Positions 43,665 to 53,065 of a stretch of 64,000 nt of DNA are shown piece by piece. Position numbers and translations under genes: made by a program. The stretch is taken from assembly GCF_007997005.1 (NCBI RefSeq), contig NZ_VOSL01000054.1, forward strand, positions 186,001 to 250,000, written 5' to 3'. This DNA is from Lujinxingia vulgaris (GTDB taxonomy: Bacteria; Myxococcota_A; Bradymonadia; Bradymonadales; Bradymonadaceae). The notes under the pieces are model-generated. The model saw only the letters and a program-made list of their open reading frames with translations, did no database searches and was not told where the DNA came from. Positions within the stretch are counted from its first letter, which is position 1; every line of letters begins with the position of its first letter.

Positions 43665-44663
43665 ATGCAACACTTTCTGACCACCGCCGACTGGAGCCGT
43701 CCCCGCCTGCAGTCGATCCTCGACGACGCCCGCAACCTCAAGGCGGAGCCCTACCAGGCGCGCCTGCGCAACAAGACGATCGCGCTGATCTTCTTTAACC
43801 CCTCGCTGCGCACCCGCTCCTCCTTCGACATCGGCGCCCACCAGATGGGCGCCCACGCCGTGGTGCTCGAGCCCGGCAAGGGCTCCTGGCCGATGGAGTT
43901 TGAGCTCGGCTCGACCATGGACCAGACCGCCGAGGAGCATGTGCGCGAGGCCGCCCGCGTGCTCTCGCGTTATTGCGATCTGATCGCGGTGCGTGCCTTC
44001 CCGCAGTTTGAAGACTGGCAGGTCGATCGACAGGATCGCGTCATTCACGCGTTTGCAAAGCACGCCACCGTGCCCGTCATCAACATGGAGACCATCACCC
44101 ACCCCTGCCAGGAGCTCGCGCTGATGCTCACCCTGCAGGAGCGCCTGGGCATGGTCGACGGCATGAAGTTCGTGCTCACCTGGACCTACCATCCCAAACC
44201 GCTGAACACCGCGGTGGCCAACTCCGCGCTGCTCATCGCCTCGAAGTTCGGCATGGACGTCACCCTGCTCTGCCCCAACGAGGACTACATCCTCGATGAG
44301 CGCTACATGGGGCTGGCGCGCCAGTACACCTCCGATCAGGGCCGCAACCTCACGGTGACCCACAACATCGAAGAGGCCTACTCCGGCGCCCACGTCGTCT
44401 ACGCCAAATCCTGGGGCGCGCTCCCCTACTTTGGTCGATGGGACGAGGAGAAGCCGGTGCGCGACGCCCACAAACACTTCATCGTCGACAGCGACAAGAT
44501 GGCGCTCACCGACAATGGCCTCTTCAGCCACTGCCTTCCCTGTCGCCGCAACGTCAAAGTCACCGACGAGGTCATCGACAGCCCCAACTCCCTGGTCATC
44601 GATGAAGCCGAGAACCGCCTGCACGTTCAGAAAGCGCTGATGAGCACCCTCATCAACAGCTGA
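43665..44663 (+). CDS. argF': N-acetylornithine carbamoyltransferase
   Basis: The ATG at 43665 gives 332 residues; the frame to 43599 is not homologous. It uses carbamoyl phosphate and N-acetyl-L-ornithine to make N-acetyl-L-citrulline. Motifs: FFNPSLRTRSSFDIGAHQMG (carbamoyl-phosphate loop), LEPGKGSWPMEFELG, AVRAFPQFEDW, ETITHPCQELA, VLTWTYHPKPLNTAVANS and FSHCLPCRRNVKVTDEVIDS. These match the Xanthomonas acetylornithine enzyme and not ordinary ArgF. Trp75 and Glu90 correspond to Trp77 and Glu92 of the Xanthomonas enzyme as I recall them (offset 2); Glu92 favours the acetyl over the succinyl substrate. Confidence 0.92.
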   Translation: MQHFLTTADWSRPRLQSILDDARNLKAEPYQARLRNKTIALIFFNPSLRTRSSFDIGAHQMGAHAVVLEPGKGSWPMEFELGSTMDQTAEEHVREAARVLSRYCDLIAVRAFPQFEDWQVDRQDRVIHAFAKHATVPVINMETITHPCQELALMLTLQERLGMVDGMKFVLTWTYHPKPLNTAVANSALLIASKFGMDVTLLCPNEDYILDERYMGLARQYTSDQGRNLTVTHNIEEAYSGAHVVYAKSWGALPYFGRWDEEKPVRDAHKHFIVDSDKMALTDNGLFSHCLPCRRNVKVTDEVIDSPNSLVIDEAENRLHVQKALMSTLINS

Positions 44664-44735
44664 GCTCACCCCACCATCCCCGTAACATCGCGCCCTCCCC
44701 CACGCGCGCGCCTCACAGCCCCCACGGAGCCCAAG

Positions 44736-45938
44736 ATGTCCAGCAACACCGTCGTACTCGCCTTCTCCGGAGGCCTCGATACCAGCTTCTGCGTCCCCTA
44801 CCTCAAAGAGAAGGGCCTGGACGTGGTCACCCTCTTTGTCGACACCGGCGGCGTCGATGATGAAGAGCGCGCCTACATCGAAGCGCGCGCCATCGAGCTT
44901 GGCGCGGTCGCCCACCACACCGTCGATGGCGGCGATGACATCTGGGAAGAGGTCGTGGTGCCGCTGGTGCAGGGCGGTGAGATCTACCAGCAGCAGTACC
45001 CGCTGCTCTGCTCCGATCGCTACATCATTGTGCGCAAGTCCCTGCAACTCTGCCGCGAGCTGGGTACCAAAAAGTTCGCGCACGGCTGCACCGGTATGGG
45101 CAACGACCAGGTGCGCTTCGACCTGACCGTCAAGACCCTGGGTGATTTTGAGATCCTGGCGCCCATCCGCGACATCCAGCAGGAACACGGCAACGTGCGC
45201 GAGTACGAAAAAGCCTTCCTCGAAGAGCGCGGCTTCTCCACCCGCGCCAAGGCCTCGCGCTACACCATCAACGAGAACCTGCTCGGCGTGACCACCTCGG
45301 GCTCGGAGGTCGACGAGTGGGAAGCCCCCGGCGATGAGACCTACCAGCTCACCGCCCACCCCTCCCAGTGGCCCCGCGAGGCGCTGCGCGCCTCGATCAC
45401 CTTTGAAGAAGGCGTCGCCGTCGCTCTGGACGGCGAGCCCATCGCCGGCCCCGAGCTCATCTCGGTGCTTAATAAGCGCTTTGGCGCTTACGGCGTCGGC
45501 CGCGGCTACTACACCGGCGACACCACGGTGGGACTTAAGGGCCGCATCGTCTTTGAAGCCCCCGGTCTGACCTGCCTGCTCGCTGCGCACCGCGCGCTCG
45601 AAGAGGCCGTCTCCACCGGCTACCAGAACCAGTTCAAGCCGGTCGTCGCCCAGAAATGGGTGGAGCTCGTCTACAAAGGCTTCTTCTACGAGCCGCTGAA
45701 GTTCGACCTCGAAGCCTACATCGAGAGCTCGCAGATCTTCGTCAACGGCACGGTCACCCTGGAGACCTGGGGCGGCAAGGTCAGCGCGGTGAAGATCGAC
45801 TCGCCGCACATCCTGCGACGCGCCGGCGCGGTCTACGCCCAGTCCGCCGACTGGAACGTGACCGAGGCCGAGGGCTTCATCAAACTTCTGGGCCAGAGCT
45901 CGACCCTGCACGCGCTGGTCAACAGCGACGAGGACTGA
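44736..45938 (+). CDS. argG: Argininosuccinate synthase
   Basis: A 400-residue ATP-pyrophosphatase, ATG 44736 after GGAG. Motifs: [13 protein letters not shown] (PP-loop), [75 protein letters not shown] and [16 protein letters not shown]. It condenses citrulline and aspartate to argininosuccinate. It lies 72 nt after the carbamoyltransferase and 3 nt before the deacetylase, so the order matches the acetylcitrulline pathway (deacetylation first, then ArgG). Confidence 0.97.
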   Translation: MSSNTVVLAFSGGLDTSFCVPYLKEKGLDVVTLFVDTGGVDDEERAYIEARAIELGAVAHHTVDGGDDIWEEVVVPLVQGGEIYQQQYPLLCSDRYIIVRKSLQLCRELGTKKFAHGCTGMGNDQVRFDLTVKTLGDFEILAPIRDIQQEHGNVREYEKAFLEERGFSTRAKASRYTINENLLGVTTSGSEVDEWEAPGDETYQLTAHPSQWPREALRASITFEEGVAVALDGEPIAGPELISVLNKRFGAYGVGRGYYTGDTTVGLKGRIVFEAPGLTCLLAAHRALEEAVSTGYQNQFKPVVAQKWVELVYKGFFYEPLKFDLEAYIESSQIFVNGTVTLETWGGKVSAVKIDSPHILRRAGAVYAQSADWNVTEAEGFIKLLGQSSTLHALVNSDED

Positions 45939-45941
45939 GCG

Positions 45942-47105
45942 ATGGCCAACGACCTCCTTGAGCAGACTCTGGAGCATCTTCGCGCGCTGGTCGGCTTTAA
46001 GACCCCGAACCCGCCGCGTGAGATGCGCGCCGGTGAAGGCATCTTCGCCTACATCCGCAGCGCGCTCGACGAGGCTCCCGGAGACTTCAGCATCGAGGAG
46101 GTCGACCTGGGCGAGGGCTGCGTCTGGCTTTATGCCAGGCGCGGCCAGCCCGAACTTCTCTTCAATGTGCACCTGGATACCGTCCCGGCCGCCCCCGACT
46201 ACAGCGCCGATCCCTGGACCCTTCGCATCGAAGATGAACGCGCCATTGGCCTGGGCGCCTGCGACATCAAAGGGGCCGCAGCCGCGCTGCTCGCTGCAGC
46301 CCAGTCAAGCGAGGGACCCTGCGCGCTGCTCTTCACCAGCGATGAAGAGGCCGGGCAATCGCGCTGCGTCGGCGAGTTCTGCGAGCGCGCGCCTCATGAC
46401 TATGAGGCGGTGTTGGTGGCCGAGCCTACCGGCGTACGCGCGGTGCTCGCGCACCGCGGCATCCGCACCTTCAGCGGCACGTTTCATGGTCGCGCCGGAC
46501 ACTCATCGGGCCCGCGCGCGTTGGAGGAGAGCGCGCTGCACAACGCCGCGCGCTGGATCACCCGGGCGGTCGAACATGCGCGGCAGGCACGCGACGGCGA
46601 CACCCACGAGCCAGCCAACTCGGAGGTGCGGGGCTGGGAGATCACCCAACACCTGCGCGGCCATTGCTTCAACGTCGGGGTCGTCGAAGGCGGCAAAAAA
46701 CCCAACATCGTCGCCCCCTCGGCTTTTCTTCGCTGGGGCGTTCGTCCTCGCCCCGGAGACGATCCGGGCGGCGTCGCAGAGGCCTTTATGACCCTGGCTG
46801 AAAACGACGCGGTCACCTGGACCAACGGCTTCGTCGGCCCCTCACTCCCGGCCGAGTTCGGCCCCCGGGGGCTCGACCTGCTCAAGCGCGCCACCGACGT
46901 CTGCGAACGCTACGCGTTACCTGCTGGCCCTGCGGTCGACTTCTGGACCGAGGCCGCGATCTTCTCCCAGGCCGGCTGGCCCGCCATTGTCTTCGGACCG
47001 GGTGACATCGCGCAGGCCCACACCGCCGACGAGTTTGTCTCGCTGGAGAACCTGAAGCACGTCGCCGCCCACTACCGACGCCTCATGAGCCCGGCGACCT
47101 CCTGA
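45942..47105 (+). CDS. argE': M20-family deacetylase, probable N-acetylcitrulline deacetylase
   Basis: A 387-residue zinc hydrolase of the ArgE/DapE (M20) family. LLFNVHLDTVPAAPDY carries the first His-Asp zinc ligands, IGLGACDIKGAAAALLAA the bridging Asp, and LLFTSDEEAGQSR the Glu-Glu pair; the dimerisation domain begins near GTFHGRAGHSSG. In Xanthomonas the equivalent ArgE' removes the acetyl group of N-acetylcitrulline. Placement between argG and the rest of the arginine genes supports this reading over N-acetylornithine deacetylase or a DapE. It follows argG by 3 nt. Confidence 0.87.
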   Translation: MANDLLEQTLEHLRALVGFKTPNPPREMRAGEGIFAYIRSALDEAPGDFSIEEVDLGEGCVWLYARRGQPELLFNVHLDTVPAAPDYSADPWTLRIEDERAIGLGACDIKGAAAALLAAAQSSEGPCALLFTSDEEAGQSRCVGEFCERAPHDYEAVLVAEPTGVRAVLAHRGIRTFSGTFHGRAGHSSGPRALEESALHNAARWITRAVEHARQARDGDTHEPANSEVRGWEITQHLRGHCFNVGVVEGGKKPNIVAPSAFLRWGVRPRPGDDPGGVAEAFMTLAENDAVTWTNGFVGPSLPAEFGPRGLDLLKRATDVCERYALPAGPAVDFWTEAAIFSQAGWPAIVFGPGDIAQAHTADEFVSLENLKHVAAHYRRLMSPATS

Positions 47106-47268
47106 ACCTCCGGTCGGCTCGCCAGGCCCTCCCCGGCACGACGCCCACGCATCTGCCCCGACCTCCGGCACCCATCTCCGCAGAGAAGTTGCCTCCGCAC
47201 CCGGGGAGCGCTAACGTGGCCTCGTTCCAGTGGATTGTCCCCTCTCTGCGAGCCCGACTGTGACATCG

Positions 47269-48633
47269 ATGCCATCCGCAACGTCGTTTCTACGCCTGTC
47301 GACCCTCGCCATCGCCGCCGCGCTCTCCGCCAGCTGCTCACTCGCGCTGGAGTTGAACCAGTGCGTCAGCGACGATGAGTGCGGCGCTACCGGCCAGTGC
47401 TTCGACGGACTTTGCAAAGAAAATGAACGTGTTGAGATCACCGACCACATCGTCGAAGACACGGTCTGGACCGCGGACAACACTTACCTGCTCAAAGACC
47501 TGGTGATGATTGTCGCCCCGGCGACTCTCACCATCGAGCCGGGCACCCGCATTCTCGCCGAACGCAGAGCCGGGCTGGTCTCCCTCAAAGGCGCCAAACT
47601 CATCGCCGAAGGTCGACGCGATGCGCCCATCGTCTTCACCAGCGCCAGGCCGGTGGGGCAGCGCCTGGCCGGCGACTGGGCCGGGCTCGCCATGGTGGGC
47701 CGCGCCCCCACCAACCGCGTCGACTTCAATCTGCGCATCGATAGCGAACAAGACACCAGCGTCGGCGGCAGCGACGAGTCCTGGGATTGCGGCACTCTGC
47801 GCTACGTGCGCGTGGAGTTTGGCGGCGCCGAGCTCTCCAACGGACAAAAAGCCCTCAAAGGCATCACCCTGGCCGGCTGCGGCAGCGAGACGACCGTCGA
47901 ATATGTGCAAACCCACTTGAGCGATGATGACGGCATCGCCGTCTTCGGCGGCAACGTCGACCTGCGCTACGCCGTGAGCACCCGCGCTCAGGATGACGGT
48001 ATTGACCTCGACACCGCCTGGCGCGGCACGGCGCAGTTTCTGGCCATTCAACAAGACATCAACAGCCGCGAGGGCATCGAGATCGAGAACCTCGCCGAAG
48101 ATCCCGACGCCTCACCACAGACCGACGCGCGCATCTACAATTTCACGGTGATCGGCTTCAATCGCGACGGTGATGGCCAACGCGGCCTCTATTTCAAGCT
48201 CGGCGGTCTGGGCACCCTCTCCCACGGCATCGTCCTCGGTCAGGACGGCGCCGGGCTGCATATCGAAGGCCCCGAATCCATCGCCCACGCCAATGAAGGG
48301 CGCGTCATCGTCGAGAACACCCTCTTTTTCGACCAGGGCGACTCTGGCGAGGACTACTTCGAGCCCGACGCTCCCGGCGATGAGTTCCCCTCCCTGGGCG
48401 ACTACAGCGCCTACCAGGCCGAAGAGACCGGCAACCGCTTCGGCCTCGACCCGGGCTTTTCCGACCCCTACAACCTCGGCAACCCCTCCTGGATCCCGGC
48501 CGCAGAACACACCACAGACCGCGATCTGGAACGCCCCCCGGAAGGGTTCGACCCGACCGCGGTTTTCCTCGGCGCGTTCTCCCCGAGCGCCGCGCCGTGG
48601 ACCGAGGGCTGGACCTCCTACCCCCTCAACTAG
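47269..48633 (+). CDS. Lipoprotein with parallel beta-helix, inserted in the arg cluster
   Basis: ATG 47269 (GTG at 47260 is an alternative); 454 residues. Signal with lipobox LSASC. After a Cys-rich segment (QCVSDDECGATGQCFDGLC) comes a right-handed beta-helix: repeated VTxxDLxx... strands with GLVSLKGAKLIAEG, GDWAGLAMVGRAP, YVRVEFGGAELSN, LKGITLAGCGS, TVEYVQTHLSDDDGIAVFGGNVDLRYAVST. The Cys-Asp-rich N-terminal unit recurs in deltaproteobacterial surface lipoproteins of the PGRS/EGF-like type. No relation to arginine metabolism is evident; 163 nt separates it from argE' and 276 nt from argB. Surface exposure is inferred. Confidence 0.78.
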   Translation: MPSATSFLRLSTLAIAAALSASCSLALELNQCVSDDECGATGQCFDGLCKENERVEITDHIVEDTVWTADNTYLLKDLVMIVAPATLTIEPGTRILAERRAGLVSLKGAKLIAEGRRDAPIVFTSARPVGQRLAGDWAGLAMVGRAPTNRVDFNLRIDSEQDTSVGGSDESWDCGTLRYVRVEFGGAELSNGQKALKGITLAGCGSETTVEYVQTHLSDDDGIAVFGGNVDLRYAVSTRAQDDGIDLDTAWRGTAQFLAIQQDINSREGIEIENLAEDPDASPQTDARIYNFTVIGFNRDGDGQRGLYFKLGGLGTLSHGIVLGQDGAGLHIEGPESIAHANEGRVIVENTLFFDQGDSGEDYFEPDAPGDEFPSLGDYSAYQAEETGNRFGLDPGFSDPYNLGNPSWIPAAEHTTDRDLERPPEGFDPTAVFLGAFSPSAAPWTEGWTSYPLN

Positions 48634-48909
48634 TCCCGTCGGCTTCGAGGACTGCCCCGCGCCTGGCGACCCATCGTCTGATCTCGCACCCTGGTAGGGG
48701 CATGCGTCGCCTCATGCCCCATGCTCGTCTCCCTCCCTCGGACGTCCTGTCCATGCGCCATCAAGCCCTTCGCTGAGCTCCCCGCGGCGGTGTTTTCTCC
48801 ACGGCTTCAGGCTTCCTCACTTCCTGTGCTCGCCACGGTTGCATCCCCTGCCTTCGAGCACTACCCTCGCGCCGCCAGCGCCCCTCCCTCCGCACGACGA
48901 GGCCCTCCC
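48634..48909. other. Intergenic region before argB
   Basis: 276 nt, with an 8-bp inverted repeat (GGGGCATG at 48697-48704, CATGCCCC at 48713-48720, no T run). No gene or promoter assigned. Confidence 0.3.
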
Positions 48910-50235
48910 ATGCCGAACACCCGCAACACCATCGTTCGTCTTCTTCAGAATATCGGCAGCCGCAAAGAGGTCGAGCAATACCTCAAGCAGTTTGCCAGCG
49001 TGGAGTCCAGGCAGTTCGCCGTCATCAAAGTCGGCGGCGGGGTGCTGCGTCACGACCTGGAGGCGCTGGCCAGCTCTCTGAGCTTTCTGCACCAGGTGGG
49101 GCTCTTCCCTATCGTCGTGCTCGGCGGCGGGCCGCAGCTCAACGAGGCGCTCGACGAAGCCGGCATTGAGACTCCGCGCATCGACGGCATGCGTGTGACC
49201 TCGCCAGATGCGCTTGAGGTCGCCCGCAAGGTCTTCCGCGATGTGAACCTCCAGCTCGTCGACGCCCTCGAAGCGCTGGGAACCCACGCCCGCCCCATCA
49301 CCAGCGGCGTCTTCGAGGCCGAGCTCCTCGACCACGAACGTTTCGGGCTGGTGGGCGAAGTGCGCGGCATCCACACCGAGGCCATCGTCTCGGCCATCCG
49401 CAGCGGGTGCCTGCCCATCCTCTCCAGCCTCGGCGAGACCCCCGCAGGCCAGATCGTCAACATCAACGCCGATGTGGCCGCCCGCGAGCTCGCTCTGCGC
49501 GTTGAGCCCTTCAAGATCGTCTTCCTCACCCCCACCGGTGGGCTGCTCGATCAATACGACCGCATCATCCCCTCGGTGAACCTGACCGAAGACTTCGAGA
49601 GCCTGATGCAGCAAGACTGGATTCACTCCGGGATGCGCCTCAAGCTCCAGCAGATCAAGGAGCTCCTCGACAAGCTCCCCCTCTCCTCCTCGGTCTCCAT
49701 CACCACCCCCGGGCAGCTCGCAAAAGAGCTCTTCACCCACCGCGGCTCGGGCACGCTGGTGCGCCGCGGTGAGGCGGTGCACTGCCACCCCAGCCTCGAT
49801 GGCCTGGACACAGGACGCATCCGCGAGTTGCTTGAAGCCTGCTTCCAGCGCCAGCTGGCCGAAGACTACTTCTCGCTCAAGCCTTTTCATCGCATCTATT
49901 TGACCGACTCCTACCGGGCCACGGCCATCCTCACGATGGAGGAGGGGCTTCCCTACCTCGATAAGTTCGGCGTGACCCGCAAAGCCCAGGGCGAGGGCCT
50001 CGGCCAATCCTTGTGGGCGCGCATGAAGCGCGAGAACAGCAAGCTCTTCTGGCGCGCGCGTACCGAAAATCCCATCAACACATGGTACTTCCAGGAGTCC
50101 GACGGCACCTACCGCGAGGGCCCCTGGACGGTCTTCTGGTATGGGATGGAGAGCTTTGAAGAGATGAAGCGCTGCGTCGAGATCGCCCTGGCGATGCCCG
50201 CGACCTTCTTCGAGCACGCCGTGGCCGACACCTGA
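48910..50235 (+). CDS. argB: Bifunctional N-acetylglutamate synthase/kinase (Xanthomonas type)
   Basis: The ATG at 48910 is the best; the frame is open far upstream. 441 residues. The amino-acid kinase domain spans about 35-290: VIKVGGGVLRHDLEALASSL, PIVVLGGGPQLNEALDEAG, SGCLPILSSLGET, QIVNINADVAARELALRVEPFKIVFLTPTGG. A GNAT acetyltransferase domain follows (FHRIYLTDSYRATAILTMEEG, GLGQSLWARM, SKLFWRARTENPINTWYF, GTYREGPWTVFWYG). This composition and length (about 447) match the fused NAGS-K of Xanthomonas, so the first two steps of arginine synthesis are in one protein. A likely feedback target is arginine. Confidence 0.93.
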   Translation: MPNTRNTIVRLLQNIGSRKEVEQYLKQFASVESRQFAVIKVGGGVLRHDLEALASSLSFLHQVGLFPIVVLGGGPQLNEALDEAGIETPRIDGMRVTSPDALEVARKVFRDVNLQLVDALEALGTHARPITSGVFEAELLDHERFGLVGEVRGIHTEAIVSAIRSGCLPILSSLGETPAGQIVNINADVAARELALRVEPFKIVFLTPTGGLLDQYDRIIPSVNLTEDFESLMQQDWIHSGMRLKLQQIKELLDKLPLSSSVSITTPGQLAKELFTHRGSGTLVRRGEAVHCHPSLDGLDTGRIRELLEACFQRQLAEDYFSLKPFHRIYLTDSYRATAILTMEEGLPYLDKFGVTRKAQGEGLGQSLWARMKRENSKLFWRARTENPINTWYFQESDGTYREGPWTVFWYGMESFEEMKRCVEIALAMPATFFEHAVADT

Positions 50236-50298
50236 GCCCAACCTCTCTCAGCCGCCCCCTCGCCTTAAGCCTCCTCCTCGCCACACCCCGAGCCGCAT

Positions 50299-51243
50299 AT
50301 GCAGAAAAAACGCGTCGGATTGATCGGCGCCCGTGGTCACACCGGCGCGCAACTCATCCCCATGCTCGCTCGCCATTCGGGCGTGGAGCTGGCCTGCGTC
50401 AGCTCCCGAGAGCTCGACGGTGAAGCGGTCATCGACCACATCGCCGACGCTCCCGCGGGGCTGAACTTCCAGGCGCTGGCCCCCGAAGACGTCGCTGCGC
50501 TTAACCTCGACGCCGTCATCCTCGCGCTCCCTAACGGCGTGGCATCGCGCTTTGTTGAGGCCATCGATCGCGCCGGCGCCTCGCCGGTGATCATCGACTT
50601 AAGCGCCGACCGACGCTTCGACGCCGGCTGGACCTACGGGCTCCCCGAGCGCAACCGCGACGCCATTTCCAAGGCACGTCGCATCGCAAACCCCGGATGC
50701 TACGCCACCGGCATGCAGCTCGCGCTCCTGCCCTATGTCGATCTTCTTGCCAGCGCGCCGCGCGTCTTCGGCGTCTCAGGCTACAGCGGCGCCGGCACCA
50801 CGCCCTCGCCCAAAAACGACCCGGAGGTGCTGCGTGATAACCTCCTCCCCTATGCGCTCACCGGGCACATTCACGAGCGCGAAGTCAGCCACCAGCTTGC
50901 CCATCAGGTGATCTTCATGCCGCATGTGGCGCCCTTTTTTCGGGGCATCACGCTGACGATCACTTCAGAGCTAACTCGCCCGCTCAGCTCCGAAGAGGCT
51001 GTCGCGCTGGCGCGCTCACGCTACCAGGGCGAGGCCCTCATCACGGTCAGCGAAGACATCCCGCTTGTGCGCGACGCGGCCTACACCCACCGCGTGAACA
51101 TCGGCGGCTTCGCCACCACCTCTGAGGGGCGCCTGACGCTGGTCGCTACGCTGGACAACCTGCTCAAAGGCGCCGCCACCCAGGCGATGCAGAACCTGAA
51201 CCTCGCCATGGGCTTTTCCGAGCTCGAAGGAGTCTCCCCATGA
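50299..51243 (+). CDS. argC: N-acetyl-gamma-glutamyl-phosphate reductase
   Basis: A 314-residue NADPH-dependent reductase. KRVGLIGARGHTGAQLIPML is the Rossmann start, IIDLSADRRFD the strand, and ANPGCYATGMQLAL the active Cys. VSGYSGAGTTPSPKNDP and HVAPFFRGITLTI are further family marks. It makes N-acetylglutamate semialdehyde. The ATGA overlap with argH shows translational coupling. ATG 50299; ribosome site weak. Confidence 0.96.
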   Translation: MQKKRVGLIGARGHTGAQLIPMLARHSGVELACVSSRELDGEAVIDHIADAPAGLNFQALAPEDVAALNLDAVILALPNGVASRFVEAIDRAGASPVIIDLSADRRFDAGWTYGLPERNRDAISKARRIANPGCYATGMQLALLPYVDLLASAPRVFGVSGYSGAGTTPSPKNDPEVLRDNLLPYALTGHIHEREVSHQLAHQVIFMPHVAPFFRGITLTITSELTRPLSSEEAVALARSRYQGEALITVSEDIPLVRDAAYTHRVNIGGFATTSEGRLTLVATLDNLLKGAATQAMQNLNLAMGFSELEGVSP

Positions 51244-52544
51244 CAACGCCTCTCTGGGACAAAGGTCAAACCGACATCGACCGCGAGCTGATGGCGTTCA
51301 CCGCCGGCGAAGATGTCATTCTCGACCGCCAACTCTTTCGCTACGACATCCAGGCCAGCAGCGCACACGTTCGCGGTCTGGGGCGCATCGATATTCTGAG
51401 CCGCGAGGAGGTCGACGCCCTCACCGGCGCGCTCCAGGATCTAAACCTCGCGTTTGAGGCCGGCGAGTTTCTGCTCAATGACCGCTTTGAAGATGGCCAC
51501 TCCGCCATCGAGTTCTACCTCACCGAAAAGCTCGGCGAGTTGGGCAAAAAAGTGCACACCGGCCGCAGCCGCAATGACCAGGTGCTCGTCGCCCAGCGGC
51601 TCTTTTTGCGCGATGCGCTCGGCAGCATCGCCGAGCACAGCCAGGCGATCGCCGGCGCGTGCCTGGAGCGCGCCGACCAGAACCGTGACACGCCGATGCC
51701 CGGCTACACCCACCTGCAGCGCGCCGTCCCCTCTTCGGTGGGCATGTGGTTTGCCGGCTTCGCCGAGGCCTTCCTCGACAACGCGGAGCTCGCCCGATCC
51801 ACTGCGCGCTGGCTCAATGCCAACCCCCTGGGCACCGCCGCGGGTTACGGCGTCAACCTGCCCCTCGATCGCAGCGGCGTCGGCGAGGAGCTGGGCTTTG
51901 CGCGCATGCAGATCAACCCGATTTACACCCAGAACAGCCGCGGAAAATTTGAACTTCAGGCCTTGATGGCGCTCTTACAAGCGCTGCTCGACCTGCGTCG
52001 CCTGGCCTGGGACTTAAGCCTCTTTACCACCGAGGAGTTTGCGTTTGTCGATCTTCCGGACGCCTACACCACCGGCTCCTCGATCATGCCGAACAAGCGC
52101 AACCCGGACGTGGTGGAGCTGCTCCGAGCCGCGACCAGCCCGGCGATCGGGGCGGTCAATGAGCTCCTCTCGCTTCTCTCACTTCCGAGCGGCTACCACC
52201 GCGATCTTCAGCATACCAAGGGTCCTGTGCTGCGCGCCTTGACCCGCGGCATCACCGCGCTCGGCCTGACCGCCCCGCTGCTTCAGGCGCTGAGCTTCGA
52301 TGAGCGACGCCTCAAAGACGCCATCACCGGCCCGATGTACGCCACCGACCGCGCCGTCGAGCTCACCACCACCGGCGTGCCCTTCCGCGACGCCTACCGC
52401 CAGGTGGGCGCCGAGCTCGACCAGCTCAACGCACGCACTCCGGCCGAGAGCCTGCAGAGCCGCACCTCCCCCGGTGGCTGTGCTGACCTGCGCCTGGATG
52501 AGCTCCGAGAGCGACTTCAAGCCCTCGCGACATCCGGGGCCTGA
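51240..52544 (+). CDS. argH: Argininosuccinate lyase
   Basis: A 434-residue fumarase-superfamily lyase. It begins WDKGQTDIDRELMAFTAGED. Conserved regions: DGHSAIEFYLTEKLGELGKKVHTGRSRNDQVL, MPGYTHLQRAVPSSVG, GYGVNLPLDRS and TGSSIMPNKRNPDVVELLRA (the SS..MPxKxNP signature loop). It releases arginine and fumarate. Last gene of the arg cluster; a 16-bp hairpin follows at 52603. Confidence 0.97.
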   Translation: MTTPLWDKGQTDIDRELMAFTAGEDVILDRQLFRYDIQASSAHVRGLGRIDILSREEVDALTGALQDLNLAFEAGEFLLNDRFEDGHSAIEFYLTEKLGELGKKVHTGRSRNDQVLVAQRLFLRDALGSIAEHSQAIAGACLERADQNRDTPMPGYTHLQRAVPSSVGMWFAGFAEAFLDNAELARSTARWLNANPLGTAAGYGVNLPLDRSGVGEELGFARMQINPIYTQNSRGKFELQALMALLQALLDLRRLAWDLSLFTTEEFAFVDLPDAYTTGSSIMPNKRNPDVVELLRAATSPAIGAVNELLSLLSLPSGYHRDLQHTKGPVLRALTRGITALGLTAPLLQALSFDERRLKDAITGPMYATDRAVELTTTGVPFRDAYRQVGAELDQLNARTPAESLQSRTSPGGCADLRLDELRERLQALATSGA

Positions 52545-52602
52545 AGACGCCCTCCGGGGCCACCTACTCGCCCGATCCCCCCGCGACCCGGTCTCGAATC
52601 AG

Positions 52603-52639
52603 GACGAGACGATGGCGCCACGCGCGCCATCGCCTCGTC
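52603..52639. repeat. Long imperfect hairpin after argH
   Basis: GACGAGACGATGGCGC pairs with GCGCCATCGCCTCGTC (16 bp, one mismatch, 5-nt loop). It lies between convergent genes (argH and the STAS gene). No T run follows on either strand, so it may act as an RNA 3' end stabiliser or Rho-type boundary and not as a classic terminator. Confidence 0.7.
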
Positions 52640-52675
52640 AGTGTGGAGGTCAGGTTTGAGCCAGCGCCTCCCTTA

Positions 52676-53065
52676 TCAGGCCTGCGCCCCGGGCGACGCC
52701 GCCGCACGCCCGGCGCGAACCCAGCGCTCGGCCGACTCCTCCTCACCCACATCGAAATAACGCACCTCGGTATGCATCAGCGGCGCGCTCATCTGGCCGA
52801 TCCAGGCGTCTTCGCGCGCATCGCCCACCACCCCAAAGCGCATCACCGAGGCCAGCTCGCGCTGGGACAGCCCCAGCTCCTCCCACACGTTCGATGCGTC
52901 CAACCCTTCGGTCGACTCCACCACCACGAGCATGTTGAGCTGTCCGTGCTCCCCGAAATAGCGTTTCAGACGCGGGATCACACGATCGTAATCTTCCCCC
53001 TGAACGCGACCATCGACGCGCAAGATCACAAAGTTGCCACCCTTCGGATTGTCCAATTCGAACAT
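52676..53065 (-). CDS. SpoIIAA/STAS-like small protein
   Basis: The ATG at 53065 follows GGGGGAG; the frame starts at 53098 but that start has no ribosome site. 129 residues with no signal. The pattern (VILRVDGRVQGEDYDRVIPRLKRYF, LNMLVVVESTEGLDASNVWEEL, MRFGVVGDAREDAWIGQM, EVRYFDVGEEESAERWV) is that of the SpoIIAA-like/DUF3478 fold, related to STAS domains. These small proteins are proposed membrane-associated or regulatory; the family function is not established. The gene is the last on the minus strand before the arg cluster. Confidence 0.82.
   Translation of the reverse strand: MFELDNPKGGNFVILRVDGRVQGEDYDRVIPRLKRYFGEHGQLNMLVVVESTEGLDASNVWEELGLSQRELASVMRFGVVGDAREDAWIGQMSAPLMHTEVRYFDVGEEESAERWVRAGRAAASPGAQA

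Noticed and set aside
43605-46172. Long minus-strand frame opposite the arg genes
   Set aside because: Antisense shadow of the carbamoyltransferase and argG genes. No signal, domain or ribosome site.
48697-48720. Inverted repeat before argB taken as a terminator
   Set aside because: Only 8 bp, an 8-nt loop and no T run; listed only as a comment.
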